Origin: Nitrospinota bacterium
Lineage (GTDB): Bacteria; Nitrospinota; Nitrospinia; UBA9942; JAHJSF01
Assembly: GCA_018830405.1 (NCBI GenBank)
Contig: JAHJSF010000122.1
Span: forward strand, 1-10,492
Length of the DNA stretch: 10,492 nt
Reading direction: 5' to 3'
Shown here: positions 1 through 8,179 of the stretch, piece by piece
Layout: every line of letters begins with the position of its first letter
Position numbering within the stretch: the first letter of the stretch is position 1
The notes under the pieces: model-generated
Told to the model about the DNA's origin: nothing
Database searches by the model: none
Seen by the model: only the letters and a program-made list of their open reading frames with translations
Made by a program: the position numbers and the translations under genes

Positions 1-24
1 ATAGAAAAATAAAAGAAGACAACT

Positions 25-615
25 ATGAAAAACGGCCGCAGTGGTAGATTTATAGCGATTTCCTTTCTTTTGCACCTATCTCTCCTTTTTTTATTTTTGG
101 TTTCCTACGGAGGAAAGAGGGGGAGTGTTGATATGACTGAGGGGCTAAAGGTGATCTTCTCAGCAGATTCTCTGTTGGAAGAGAAAAAGGGGGTTGAGGC
201 TGTAGGGGGAGATAATTCGATTCGCCCATTAAACCCCTCGGGGACGGCTGAAATGGATAGACCGACCAAGGGAGTTGCCAAGGTAGGGGCAGAAGATATA
301 GCTATAGAAGCTACTACCTCGAACTCGGGTGAGGCCGGTTCTGCTTTAGGATTGGGGATTATCGTTTATCAGAAACCGGCCTATCCGATCCTTAGCCGTA
401 TAAAAGGAGAAGAGGGGAGGGTGAGTTTATCCGCCGGTATAAAGGAAGATGGATTGGTTGAGACGGTGCGCATAGAGGAGTCAAGCGGCTATGACCGCCT
501 TGACCGAGCGGCTGTTAAGGCCCTTTATAAATTTCGGTTTGCGCCTTTTCTTTTGGCCGCCAATGGGGAGTTAAAGGAAAAAAGGGTCTCCTTTGTTTTT
601 GCTCTTCAGGAATAA
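25..615 (+). CDS. TonB-family energy transducer, short form
   Basis: 196 aa. TonB proteins pass the energy of the inner-membrane proton gradient to outer-membrane receptors. One N-terminal membrane segment is visible at about residues 9-28, after a positively charged start (KNGRSGR), giving an N-in, periplasmic-C topology. The helix carries Ser13-x3-His17, matching the SxxxH motif through which TonB contacts ExbB/ExbD. A C-terminal TonB domain spans about residues 115-195, with YP near 120-121, the G-R-V-S-L...I...D-G-L-V pattern, then SSG-x3-LD-x2-A and RFAPF. The linker (about 30-114) is short and lacks the Pro-Lys/Pro-Glu repeats of classical TonB, so its reach across the periplasm is probably limited. 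A weak ribosome-binding site (AGAAG) lies just upstream. exbB and exbD may lie upstream, outside the window. The family is secure; the partner receptor is unknown. Confidence 0.85.
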   Translation: MKNGRSGRFIAISFLLHLSLLFLFLVSYGGKRGSVDMTEGLKVIFSADSLLEEKKGVEAVGGDNSIRPLNPSGTAEMDRPTKGVAKVGAEDIAIEATTSNSGEAGSALGLGIIVYQKPAYPILSRIKGEEGRVSLSAGIKEDGLVETVRIEESSGYDRLDRAAVKALYKFRFAPFLLAANGELKEKRVSFVFALQE

Positions 616-731
616 ATTGGGGATAGAATAGTCTTTGGGGGTTGGTTGGGAAATATGATACTTTGAAAACGTCGGATTAGTTAATATGTTGCCTTTATCA
701 ATTTGGCTTATTAGTTCTATTGGCGATTTGA

Positions 732-1826
732 ATGGATAAAAAGTTCAAAATCTTAATAGCGGATGATGAGGAGCTTGGCCGTAGTTATGTGGCCACCGTT
801 TGTAAGAGTTTCGGCTACGATGTCTTAGAGGCATCTAACGGGCAAGAAGCCGTCGAGATGGCCGTAAACGATAGACCTGATGTCGTTATTATGGATGTCA
901 TGATGCCTGTCATGGATGGTTTTGAGGCCACCAGCAAGATGCAGGAGATTGAGTCCATATCTCACATACCTGTTATTATACTTACCGCCCTTGATTCGAG
1001 AGAAGACAAGTTAAAGGGAATAGAGGCCGGGGCAGCCGATTTTTTAAGCAAGCCTGTTGACTCAAATGAACTTGCTCTTCGCCTAAGAAACAACCTCCGC
1101 ATTAAAGAGTATAACGACCTTATTGCCAATCAGAACGTAATACTTGAAGGGATGGTGGAGGAGAGGACGGCGGAACTGCAGAAGGCCTATGACAACTTGG
1201 ATCAGGCCAACAAGGATACCAGGGAAAGTTACATAGAAACAATCCAGAAGCTTATCGTTACGAGCGAGTTTAGGGATAAGCGTACCGGGTGGCATATCAG
1301 AAACACCTCTCTCTACTGCAAGCTCCTGGCCGAGAAATTGGGGATGGACGACGAGTTTATAGACGCAATATATTACGCATCCCCAATGCATGATATTGGT
1401 AAGGTCGGGGTGCCTGATAGCATTCTTCTTAAACCTGGGCCACTGAATAGCGAGGAGTGGGCCACTATGAAAACCCACTCCGAACTGGGATATAATATCC
1501 TGAAAGATTCCAAATCAAAGTATCTGCAGATGGGGGCCATTATAGCCTATACTCACCATGAGAGGTGGGACGGCACAGGCTATCCGAGAGGACTCAAGGG
1601 GGAGGAGATACCGATAAGCGGCCGTATAATGAACCTGGCCGACCAATATGATGCCCTGACTACCGTAAGACCATATAAAGGCGCCTTTGATAGTGAGACC
1701 ACTTATAAGATTCTAACCGAAGGGGATGCTAAGACCAAGCCGGAGCATTTTGACAAAGAGATTCTTGGTGTGTTTTGCAAACATTTTGATCTCTTTAAAG
1801 AGATAAGTAAAAGTACCGCCAAGTAA
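732..1826 (+). CDS. Response regulator with HD-GYP domain (probable cyclic-di-GMP phosphodiesterase)
   Basis: 364 aa. The N-terminal receiver (about 5-120) has acidic residues Asp11/Asp12/Glu13, phospho-acceptor Asp55 in IMDVMMP, Thr85 and Lys107 in SKPVD. A probable coiled-coil linker (about 130-175) leads to an HD-GYP domain (about 176-355) with His188, His220-Asp221, Lys224, His249, His275-His276, GTGYP at 281-285 and Asp304. HD-GYP enzymes hydrolyse the second messenger cyclic-di-GMP, so phosphorylation of Asp55 by an unseen histidine kinase probably controls turnover. Where enzymes with a three-metal site carry a glutamate four residues before the first histidine, this protein has Arg184, which suggests a two-metal site. 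A weak promoter candidate lies upstream: TTGAAA at 663-668, 16-bp spacer, TATGTT at 685-690. The gene is followed after 27 bp by a single-domain receiver, probably co-transcribed. The cyclic-di-GMP role is inferred from the family. Confidence 0.9.
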   Translation: MDKKFKILIADDEELGRSYVATVCKSFGYDVLEASNGQEAVEMAVNDRPDVVIMDVMMPVMDGFEATSKMQEIESISHIPVIILTALDSREDKLKGIEAGAADFLSKPVDSNELALRLRNNLRIKEYNDLIANQNVILEGMVEERTAELQKAYDNLDQANKDTRESYIETIQKLIVTSEFRDKRTGWHIRNTSLYCKLLAEKLGMDDEFIDAIYYASPMHDIGKVGVPDSILLKPGPLNSEEWATMKTHSELGYNILKDSKSKYLQMGAIIAYTHHERWDGTGYPRGLKGEEIPISGRIMNLADQYDALTTVRPYKGAFDSETTYKILTEGDAKTKPEHFDKEILGVFCKHFDLFKEISKSTAK

Positions 1827-1853
1827 GGATGTTTTCGTAACCATTCTAATAAG

Positions 1854-2225
1854 ATGACAATGAAAAGAGTATTGTTGGTAGACGATGACGAGTTTAATCG
1901 AGATATGGTTATTCAACTTCTCGCAAATAGTATAGATATTGAGTGTGAGTTTATCGAGGCCGAGAATGGTTTAGAGGCGGTCGATTTAGCTGCCGAGATA
2001 AAGCCCGACTTGGTTCTTATGGACCTTTCTCTCCCGGGGATAAGCGGCTGGGAGGCAACTAGGCGAATAAGACAAATGGCGCAGGACCTTCCGATAATAG
2101 CTATTACGGCCCATGTTCTGAAAGGGGATAAGGACAGGGCGATGGAGGCGGGGTGTGTAGACTATATTACCAAGCCGGTAGATCATGATGAATTGGTACG
2201 TAAGTTTTTGGCCTACATTAATTAA
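1854..2225 (+). CDS. Single-domain response regulator (CheY/DivK-like)
   Basis: 123 aa, consisting of a receiver domain alone. Visible are the acidic pocket Asp10-Asp11-Asp12, phospho-acceptor Asp57 in VLMDLSLPG, switch Thr85 in AITAHVLKGDKDRAMEAG, and Lys107 in TKPVD. The segment from the switch threonine to the lysine resembles DivK-type receivers and those attached to hybrid sensor kinases more than chemotaxis CheY. There is no output domain, so it must act by protein contact, for example on a kinase or phosphotransfer protein. It sits 27 bp after the HD-GYP regulator on the same strand, so the two probably share a transcript and perhaps a phosphate source, but no kinase is present in the window. 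The start is uncertain by two codons (ATG at 1854 or 1860), and neither has a good ribosome-binding site at normal spacing. Confidence 0.88.
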   Translation: MTMKRVLLVDDDEFNRDMVIQLLANSIDIECEFIEAENGLEAVDLAAEIKPDLVLMDLSLPGISGWEATRRIRQMAQDLPIIAITAHVLKGDKDRAMEAGCVDYITKPVDHDELVRKFLAYIN

Positions 2226-2539
2226 GCAGTATATCGACAACCGCCACTTCTTCTTTTTTCTCTTTCTTTGCAATATCTTTCCCCTCTTCCCCTCCGGCCG
2301 CCCGATATTGTGTTAAAATCTATCTCTATATTCGGTTATTCTCTGGCTTGACCCCAGCATCAAGTACGGGGCAGGCTCCGAATCCAGAACAGAGGAACTG
2401 GATTCCGTCTCCCAGCTTGATTGGGGGATCAGGCATGCTCTTTGGATTCCCCGATTAAATCGGGGAATGACAAGTTTTATTATTGGAATTACCCTCTTAA
2501 TTACGCGAAGAGCCATAATTATTTCTGCGGGGATGTGAA
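2226..2539. other. 314-bp intergenic region between receiver gene and nadB
   Basis: No protein or RNA gene is recognised here. The first part (about 2246-2301) is a pyrimidine-rich tract on the plus strand without a clear preceding hairpin, so it is not a convincing intrinsic terminator. The middle (about 2348-2470) is a cluster of inverted repeats listed separately. The last 70 bp is AT-rich and must hold any nadB promoter, but I could not place a well-spaced -35/-10 pair. Confidence 0.6.
2348..2470. repeat. Cluster of hairpin-forming intergenic repeats
   Basis: Several inverted repeats stand in a row. (a) CCCC/GGGG around CATCAAGTAC, near 2351-2372. (b) An 8-bp perfect pair GAATCCAG (2380-2387) and CTGGATTC (2398-2405). 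(c) TCCCA...TGGGGGA around GCTTGAT, near 2410-2428. (d) A perfect 11-bp pair at 2446-2456 and 2458-2468, with ATTCCCCGATT as the left arm around a single A. Parts (a), (c) and (d) share the pattern C-run, ATCAAGT-like centre, G-run, as if one unit had been copied and diverged. This style of GGATTCC...GGGGAATGACA repeat is familiar as dispersed intergenic repeats in several bacterial phyla. Copy number here cannot be judged from one window. Confidence 0.7.
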
Positions 2540-4150
2540 ATGTGTTTTGAATCAGATTTTTTGGTCATAGGGAGCGGATTAGCCGGCCTGAGGGCAGCCC
2601 TTAAACTCAGCGAGCATGGGACGGTTAATATTGTCACCAAGCTCGACATGGAAGAATCAGAGACAAAGTATGCCCAGGGGGGGATAGCCTCTGTTATGTC
2701 TGAGACAGATTCTTTCAATCTCCACTATGAAGACACTATAAAGGCGGGGGTAGGGTTATGCCACGAAGATGCAGTCAGGACACTGGTGGAGGGGGGACCG
2801 GCCCAAATTAAATTTCTGGTCGATGCCGGGGTTCGTTTTTCGGTCAAGAAGGATGATGAAAACAGCTTAGACCTTGGGCGAGAGGGGGGGCATTCAAAGA
2901 GACGGATAGTCCATGCCTGTGATTTTACCGGTCTGGAGATTGAGAGAAGTCTCGTTAAGAAGGTCCGTGAGAGAAAAAATATAAAGGTTTTTGAGAACAA
3001 TATAAGCATTGATCTAATAACCGCGGCCAAGTTAAAGGGAAAGGTTGAAGGGGATAATCGGGTCTTAGGGGCCTATATACTGGATAGGAATAAAGGGAAG
3101 ATAAATAGGTTTGTCTCCAAGATAACATTCTTGGCCACCGGCGGGGCAGGCAAGGTTTACCTCTACACCTCAAATCCCGACGTGTCTACAGGGGACGGTA
3201 TTGCCATGGCCTATCGGGCCGGGGCCCCCATAGCCAATATGGAGTTTATCCAGTTCCATCCGACCTGTCTATATCATCCAAAGGCCAAGTCTTTTCTCGT
3301 AACCGAGGCCTTGCGGGGAGACGGGGCTATACTCAAGCTTAAAGACGGCTCAACCTTTATGGAGAATTATCATCCTATGGGATGTCTGGCCCCCAGGGAT
3401 GTTGTGGCCAGGGCGATAGACTCTGAGATGAAAAAGAGGGGTGATGAGTGTGTCTATCTTGATATTACCGATAAAGATTCCGACTGGATTAAAAATCGTT
3501 TCCCCACCGTATACAACAAATGTCTTAATTTTGGCATTGATATAACCAAAGAGCTGATTCCGGTTGTTCCGGCTGTCCATTTCATGTGCGGAGGGGTTAA
3601 GGTTGATATAGAGGGGAGAACGGGGATAAAAGGTCTCTATGCCTGCGGCGAGACCTCCCATACGGGGGTGCACGGGGCGAATCGTCTGGCCAGTAATTCC
3701 CTCCTTGAGTCTATGGTATTCTCCGAGAGGGCTGCCCTATCAGCGATAAAAGATATCGATCAGATAAAGAATGAGAAGATAGATATACCGGAATGGGATA
3801 GCGGTAAGGCAATAGATAGCGATGAATCGGTTGTTGTTGCCCATAACTGGGAGGAGGTTAGGCGAACCATGTCCAATTATGTCGGTATTGTCCGTTCAAA
3901 CAAGAGGCTGGAGCGGGCCAAGAGGAGGCTTAAGCTCTTTCAGGATGAGATTAAGGCCTATTATTGGGACTTTATCGTTACCAGTGACCTTATTGAGCTT
4001 CGAAACATAACTACGGTGGCCGAGATTATAGTCAGGTCGGCCCTGTGGCGCAAGGAGAGCCGGGGGCTTCATTATAATATCGACTATCCCTCTACAGATG
4101 ATGCCGAATATAAGATAGATACTATTGTATCTATTGATGATAATGTATAG
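2540..4150 (+). CDS. nadB: L-aspartate oxidase
   Basis: 536 aa, the usual family length. This FAD enzyme oxidises L-aspartate to iminoaspartate, which NadA condenses with dihydroxyacetone phosphate to quinolinate, the start of de novo NAD synthesis in the cytoplasm. Visible are the N-terminal FAD-binding GSGLAGL (11-17), the TKYAQGGIASV loop (42-52), REGGHSKRRIVHA (114-126), LATGGAGKVY (199-207), the QFHPT motif with His240, TEALRGDGA (255-263), the catalytic-type arginine Arg286 in APRDVVARAI, His347 in PAVHFMCGGV, and the C-terminal FAD motif YACGETSHTGVHGANRLASNSLLE (367-390). SNSLLE and the HTGVHGANR signature favour NadB over succinate dehydrogenase or fumarate reductase flavoproteins. 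nadA and nadC are not adjacent. The ribosome-binding site is weak. The TAG stop overlaps the first bases of a large palindrome. Confidence 0.95.
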   Translation: MCFESDFLVIGSGLAGLRAALKLSEHGTVNIVTKLDMEESETKYAQGGIASVMSETDSFNLHYEDTIKAGVGLCHEDAVRTLVEGGPAQIKFLVDAGVRFSVKKDDENSLDLGREGGHSKRRIVHACDFTGLEIERSLVKKVRERKNIKVFENNISIDLITAAKLKGKVEGDNRVLGAYILDRNKGKINRFVSKITFLATGGAGKVYLYTSNPDVSTGDGIAMAYRAGAPIANMEFIQFHPTCLYHPKAKSFLVTEALRGDGAILKLKDGSTFMENYHPMGCLAPRDVVARAIDSEMKKRGDECVYLDITDKDSDWIKNRFPTVYNKCLNFGIDITKELIPVVPAVHFMCGGVKVDIEGRTGIKGLYACGETSHTGVHGANRLASNSLLESMVFSERAALSAIKDIDQIKNEKIDIPEWDSGKAIDSDESVVVAHNWEEVRRTMSNYVGIVRSNKRLERAKRRLKLFQDEIKAYYWDFIVTSDLIELRNITTVAEIIVRSALWRKESRGLHYNIDYPSTDDAEYKIDTIVSIDDNV

Positions 4151-4342
4151 TGCTTAATTGCCTAAATCTTGCTGTAGTCGACCGGCCCTTGACTCGCCCG
4201 GCTTTGTCGTCAATCCTCGCTATACAACCCCCTATCCCCCTTTGTTAAGGGGGAATAAGGGGGTTGTGCTGCGGTTGTCTTCGCGCCGGTCGGGCCAAAT
4301 TCTTGGTCTTGATACTGACGCAGACTTAGGCAACTAAACACT
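4149..4342. repeat. 194-bp imperfect palindrome (MITE-like or attenuator-like element)
   Basis: Outer 21-nt arms at 4149-4169 and 4322-4342 match at 18 of 21 positions as inverted repeats (left arm starts AGTGCTTAATTGCC). The inner hairpin has 9-bp arms ACAACCCCC (4224-4232) and GGGGGTTGT (4259-4267), then further C-run/G-run pairing. Both pairs share the same centre (4245.5), so they belong to one structure. The sequence between them keeps only patches of symmetry (GCCCG and CGC in register). It fills nearly all of the nadB-ftsK gap and begins within the nadB stop codon. No target duplication is obvious. It could be a non-autonomous mobile repeat, a transcription terminator for nadB, or both. 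Confidence 0.7.
4224..4255. repeat. 32-bp repeat, copy 1 (inside the palindrome)
   Basis: Identical over 32 bp to 6631-6662. It begins ACAACCCCCTATCCCCC and ends AAGGGGGAA. Here it continues into a mirror half (TAAGGGGGTTGT), which copy 2 lacks, so this copy forms a longer hairpin spanning 4224-4267. Confidence 0.9.
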
Positions 4343-4375
4343 GGTATCCCCTTTTGCGAAATTAATTGATATTAT

Positions 4376-6625
4376 ATGGCCATGTCAGGAAACAAAAAAA
4401 CAGATAGCGGTGCCGATAAGGCAACAGGGGAAAAGGAAGGGATTTTAAGGGAAATATCCGCAATCCTTCTTATTGCCCTTGGGGTATTTGTGTCTATATC
4501 CCTCTACTCATACAATAGGCTCGACCCTTCTTTCAATAGATTTTTGTCTTCCCCTAACATGGCTATTGCCAATAGCGGCGGTATTGTAGGGGCCTACCTC
4601 AGTGATATCCTTATTCAGTTCTTCGGGATTGGGGCCTATATGGTTCCTTTGGCCATTATTCTCCTCTCCTGGGTGGTATTCTTCTCAAGGCGTATATCTC
4701 ACCCTGCCTTGATTATCGGCGGCCTATCAATGGGACTTATCTCCCTCTGTTCCCTCATGAATATATACGAGTTCCCTTTTATATTGGACGGGGGGATAAG
4801 ACCGGGAGGGGCGGTAGGTGTAGTAGTAAGTAAAATGTCTGTCCGTTTCCTTAATACCGGCGGCGCGGTTATTATGCTTCTCACCATCCTGTTGGTTTCA
4901 TTTATAGTACTGACCGGGATGTCTATAAGAGAGCTTTTAGGGGGGGGGAAGGATTTCTCTGTATCCATATTTGACAGCGGGCTTGATAGTGCCTCGAAGT
5001 GGCTTAACAGGCTTTTTAATCCGGAGGAAGATGAGCCAAAGCAGATAAATAAGAGGAGTCCCCGAATAGACAGGGGGATTATTAATAGGGAGGAGCCTGA
5101 GGGGAATAAAAAGGGTGATAATTTTCAAGAGTTTCTGGCGTCGGTCGGTGATGGTTCAGGTTACATTCTCCCCCCGCTATCCCTGCTCGACAACCCTGAG
5201 CCTCTTAATAATAAGGAGCTTGATGCTACCCTAATCAATAATTCTAAGACATTAGTCGAGAAATTAAGCACCTTCGGGGTGGACGGGAGGGTTGTTCAGG
5301 TTATCCCCGGCCCGATGGTAACGATGTACGAATTTGAACCAGGCTCAGGGATTAAGGTTAGCCGCATCCTTAACCTTTCGGATGACCTCTCTATGGCCAT
5401 GAAAAGCGCTAATATAAGGATACATGCCCCGCTTGACGGTAAATCGGTTGTAGGTATAGAGATACCGAATATTAAGAGGGCTAAGATAGTCTTAAAGGAT
5501 ATCATCGCCCCGACCAGTGAATCGGCTGGGAATCATAAGCTGACACTCGCCCTGGGGAAGGATGTTTCAGGGCTGCCTGTTCTGACAAACCTGGCCGAGA
5601 TACCCCATCTCCTAATCGCCGGGGCAACCGGTTCCGGCAAGAGTGTCGGGATAAACTCAATGATCAGCAGTATCCTCTTCAAGGCTACGCCGGACGAGGT
5701 TAAGTTTATTATGATTGATCCGAAAATGCTTGAGCTTTCTGTCTACGACGGGATCCCTCACCTTATTACCCCGGTAGTCACCCACCCCAAAAAGGCGGCC
5801 AATGCGCTAAGGTGGGCGGTTGAAGAAATGGAACGCCGCTATCAGCTTATCGCCTCTCTCGGAATGCGGAATATAGACGGCTATAACAGGGTAGTGACCG
5901 ATAAGAAGGCGGTTGCCCAATTGGAAAAAGGGAAGGATGCCGAGAACGAGGAGGGAAATGTAACTCAAGAAACCTATAAAAAACTCCCCTATATTGTGGT
6001 GGTTATTGATGAGTTGGCCGACCTTATGATGGTTGCCTCTAAGGATGTTGAGGATGCCCTAATCCGTCTGGCCCAGATGGCCCGCGCCTCAGGGATACAT
6101 CTTTTGGTGGCTACCCAGAGGCCTTCGGTGGATGTCTTGACCGGTCTTATCAAGGCCAACTTCCCGGCCAGAATATCGTATCAGGTTACCTCAAGGGTTG
6201 ATTCGAGGACTATCTTGGATTCAATAGGGGCGGAACGGCTCCTCGGTAAAGGGGATATGCTCTTTATGCCCCCCGGGACATCAAGACTGCAGAGGATACA
6301 TGGGGCCTATATCTCCGAGGAAGAGGTTAAGAGGTTGGTTGAATATATTAAGAAACAGGAGAGACCCATCTATGATGAAACCATTCTTGAAGACAGGGTA
6401 ACTGACGAGGATGATGGGGGAGATGACAGCCTGGAGGATGAGTATTACGATCAGGCGGTTGCCCTTGTGGCCAAGACTAGGAAGGCCTCAATCTCGATGG
6501 TTCAGAGGAGGCTTAGGATAGGTTATAACCGAGCCGCCCGACTTATTGAGATAATGGAAAAGCAGGGGGTGGTTGGCCCGGCCGACGGGGTAAAACCGAG
6601 AGATGTTTATATAGACAACATCTGA
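4376..6625 (+). CDS. ftsK: DNA translocase FtsK
   Basis: 749 aa. FtsK is a septal membrane-anchored motor that pumps chromosomal DNA during division and supports XerCD/dif dimer resolution. The N-terminal region (about 26-185) holds four to five hydrophobic segments, matching the usual four-helix anchor. A charged linker (about 190-290) is short compared with E. coli FtsK and nearer to SpoIIIE-type lengths. The motor (about 290-660) has Walker A GATGSGKS at 416-423, DPKMLELSVYDGIPHL (448-463), Walker B VVVIDEL (541-547), and LVATQRPSVDVLTGLIKANFP (577-597). A C-terminal winged-helix gamma domain (about 686-749) contains ASISMVQRRLRIGYNRAARLIE, which reads polar DNA motifs. The start is ATG 4376 or the second ATG at 4382; neither has a clear ribosome-binding site. 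It lies just after the palindrome and converges on epmB. Confidence 0.95.
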   Translation: MAMSGNKKTDSGADKATGEKEGILREISAILLIALGVFVSISLYSYNRLDPSFNRFLSSPNMAIANSGGIVGAYLSDILIQFFGIGAYMVPLAIILLSWVVFFSRRISHPALIIGGLSMGLISLCSLMNIYEFPFILDGGIRPGGAVGVVVSKMSVRFLNTGGAVIMLLTILLVSFIVLTGMSIRELLGGGKDFSVSIFDSGLDSASKWLNRLFNPEEDEPKQINKRSPRIDRGIINREEPEGNKKGDNFQEFLASVGDGSGYILPPLSLLDNPEPLNNKELDATLINNSKTLVEKLSTFGVDGRVVQVIPGPMVTMYEFEPGSGIKVSRILNLSDDLSMAMKSANIRIHAPLDGKSVVGIEIPNIKRAKIVLKDIIAPTSESAGNHKLTLALGKDVSGLPVLTNLAEIPHLLIAGATGSGKSVGINSMISSILFKATPDEVKFIMIDPKMLELSVYDGIPHLITPVVTHPKKAANALRWAVEEMERRYQLIASLGMRNIDGYNRVVTDKKAVAQLEKGKDAENEEGNVTQETYKKLPYIVVVIDELADLMMVASKDVEDALIRLAQMARASGIHLLVATQRPSVDVLTGLIKANFPARISYQVTSRVDSRTILDSIGAERLLGKGDMLFMPPGTSRLQRIHGAYISEEEVKRLVEYIKKQERPIYDETILEDRVTDEDDGGDDSLEDEYYDQAVALVAKTRKASISMVQRRLRIGYNRAARLIEIMEKQGVVGPADGVKPRDVYIDNI

Positions 6626-6630
6626 TTGTA

Positions 6631-6662
6631 ACAACCCCCTATCCCCCTTTGTTAAGGGGGAA
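6631..6662. repeat. 32-bp repeat, copy 2, between convergent ftsK and epmB
   Basis: An exact copy of 4224-4255. It forms an 8-bp stem TCCCCCTT (6642-6649) and AAGGGGGA (6654-6661) with a TGTT loop, placed in the 39-bp gap between two converging genes. Neither strand has a proper U-tract after the stem, so as an intrinsic terminator for ftsK or epmB it would be atypical. It may still limit read-through from both sides. Confidence 0.75.
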
Positions 6663-6664
6663 GT

Positions 6665-7606
6665 TTATAATATCGCGACCTTGCAGGGGCTTCCCGGAAC
6701 CTCTTTCACATACCTTGGCACCATATATCCGGGGAGCGTTTCCCTAAGAATCCCCAGTATCTCTTTCCCTTTTAATTCCTCTACATAGAAGTGGGCCGCC
6801 CCGGCCACCTTATCGAGATTGTGGAGATAATATGGGGTTACACCGATATCCACCAGCGCCTCAAAGAGCCTCCCCAGTGTTGCGCTATCGTCATTTATTC
6901 CTTTGAGGAGAACCGACTGGCTAAGAATAGTAATTCCCCCTTTTAAAATCTCTTTAACCGCTCCCTTTACCGAATCGTCCAGTTCATTGGGGTGGTTTGC
7001 ATGGATAACAAAGAGGGTGGTCAGCCTGTTATTTCTGAATATCGATACCATCTCGCTGTCTATCTCTTCAGGGATGGCGACAGGCACCCTGGTATGAACC
7101 CTTAACCTCTTTAAGTGGGGAATATCCGCAAGCGCTGTAACTAATTTTAGCAAAGCTTCCTTAGAGAGCATCAGGGGGTCACCGCCGCTTAGTATAACCT
7201 CTGAGATGGTCTTGTCGCTTCTAATTGCCTCGATAGAGGCTTCAAGGTCTTTGTGGTCAATATCTTTGTAATGCCGCCTGAAACAGAAACGGCAATGGAT
7301 GGGGCAAACCCCTGTGGGGGAAAGAAGAACCCTCCCTTTATATTTACTTAGAAGATTTTTTGTGACTGAGGCAGAACCTTCTTCCAGCGGGTCGGGGGAA
7401 AACCCAGGCACCTTATTTAATTCTTCCTTTGAAGGAAGAACCTGTAAAAGTAGGGGGTCGTTAGGGTCTTTTGGGGAGATACGGGCTGCAAATGATTCGG
7501 ATACTTTAAGGGGGAAGGGGTTTGAATTGCCTTCGGGTATTGATGACAATTCTTGGGGCAGGTTTAAGGCTGACAGAAGCTGACCAACATCGGTAATAAA
7601 TCTCAC
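6665..7606 (-). CDS. epmB: EF-P (R)-beta-lysylation protein EpmB / KamA-family radical SAM aminomutase
   Basis: 313 aa. It has the radical SAM cluster motif CPIHCRFC (Cys101, Cys105, Cys108), followed by FRRHY, ILSGGDPLM (138-146), RLRVHTRVP (168-175), SQSVLLKGIND (229-239), PYYLHNLDKVAGAAHF (258-273), and a C-terminal lysine Lys309 placed like the PLP-binding lysine of the family. The N-terminal NDPLLLQVLPSKEE...PGFSPDPLEE closely follows E. coli EpmB. The length is short, without the C-terminal extension of catabolic lysine 2,3-aminomutase. EpmB turns L-alpha-lysine into (R)-beta-lysine, which EpmA attaches to elongation factor P. The start is a GTG at 7606-7604, chosen because the N-terminal alignment begins there; there is no better ATG. 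It lies 33 bp downstream of glnB on the same strand. EpmA and efp are not in the window, so the EpmB role rests on sequence alone. Confidence 0.85.
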   Translation of the reverse strand: MRFITDVGQLLSALNLPQELSSIPEGNSNPFPLKVSESFAARISPKDPNDPLLLQVLPSKEELNKVPGFSPDPLEEGSASVTKNLLSKYKGRVLLSPTGVCPIHCRFCFRRHYKDIDHKDLEASIEAIRSDKTISEVILSGGDPLMLSKEALLKLVTALADIPHLKRLRVHTRVPVAIPEEIDSEMVSIFRNNRLTTLFVIHANHPNELDDSVKGAVKEILKGGITILSQSVLLKGINDDSATLGRLFEALVDIGVTPYYLHNLDKVAGAAHFYVEELKGKEILGILRETLPGYMVPRYVKEVPGSPCKVAIL

Positions 7607-7639
7607 TTTGACCCCGATTAACCCTTGAGAATCTAGTGG

Positions 7640-8008
<369 letters not shown>

Positions 8009-8179
8009 TTAAACCTGCCTATTTTTCGAGTCCAAATACTATATCACAATCCTTCTACAGCCGAGTCATTTTTTTGGTTTGAGCGATTATATATCAATAA
8101 GCGGGATAAAAATATATATTTAGAATATAATATAGGGCATCAAAATTTTTGTTAATTCTTTAAACTCTTTGTTTCTGTC

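Noticed and set aside
7512-7519. GGGAAGGG, an exact match to the E. coli FtsK-orienting motif GGGNAGGG
   Set aside because: It is a single match in G-rich, purine-biased DNA, likely by chance; this organism's motif is unknown and strand bias cannot be judged from 10 kb.
7299-7583. Plus-strand ORF of 94 aa inside epmB, and similar antisense ORFs at 1083-1478, 3350-3673, 7668-8012 and 8120-8473
   Set aside because: They lie opposite well-conserved genes with complete motifs, show no recognisable domain, and have no ribosome-binding site. They are reading-frame shadows.
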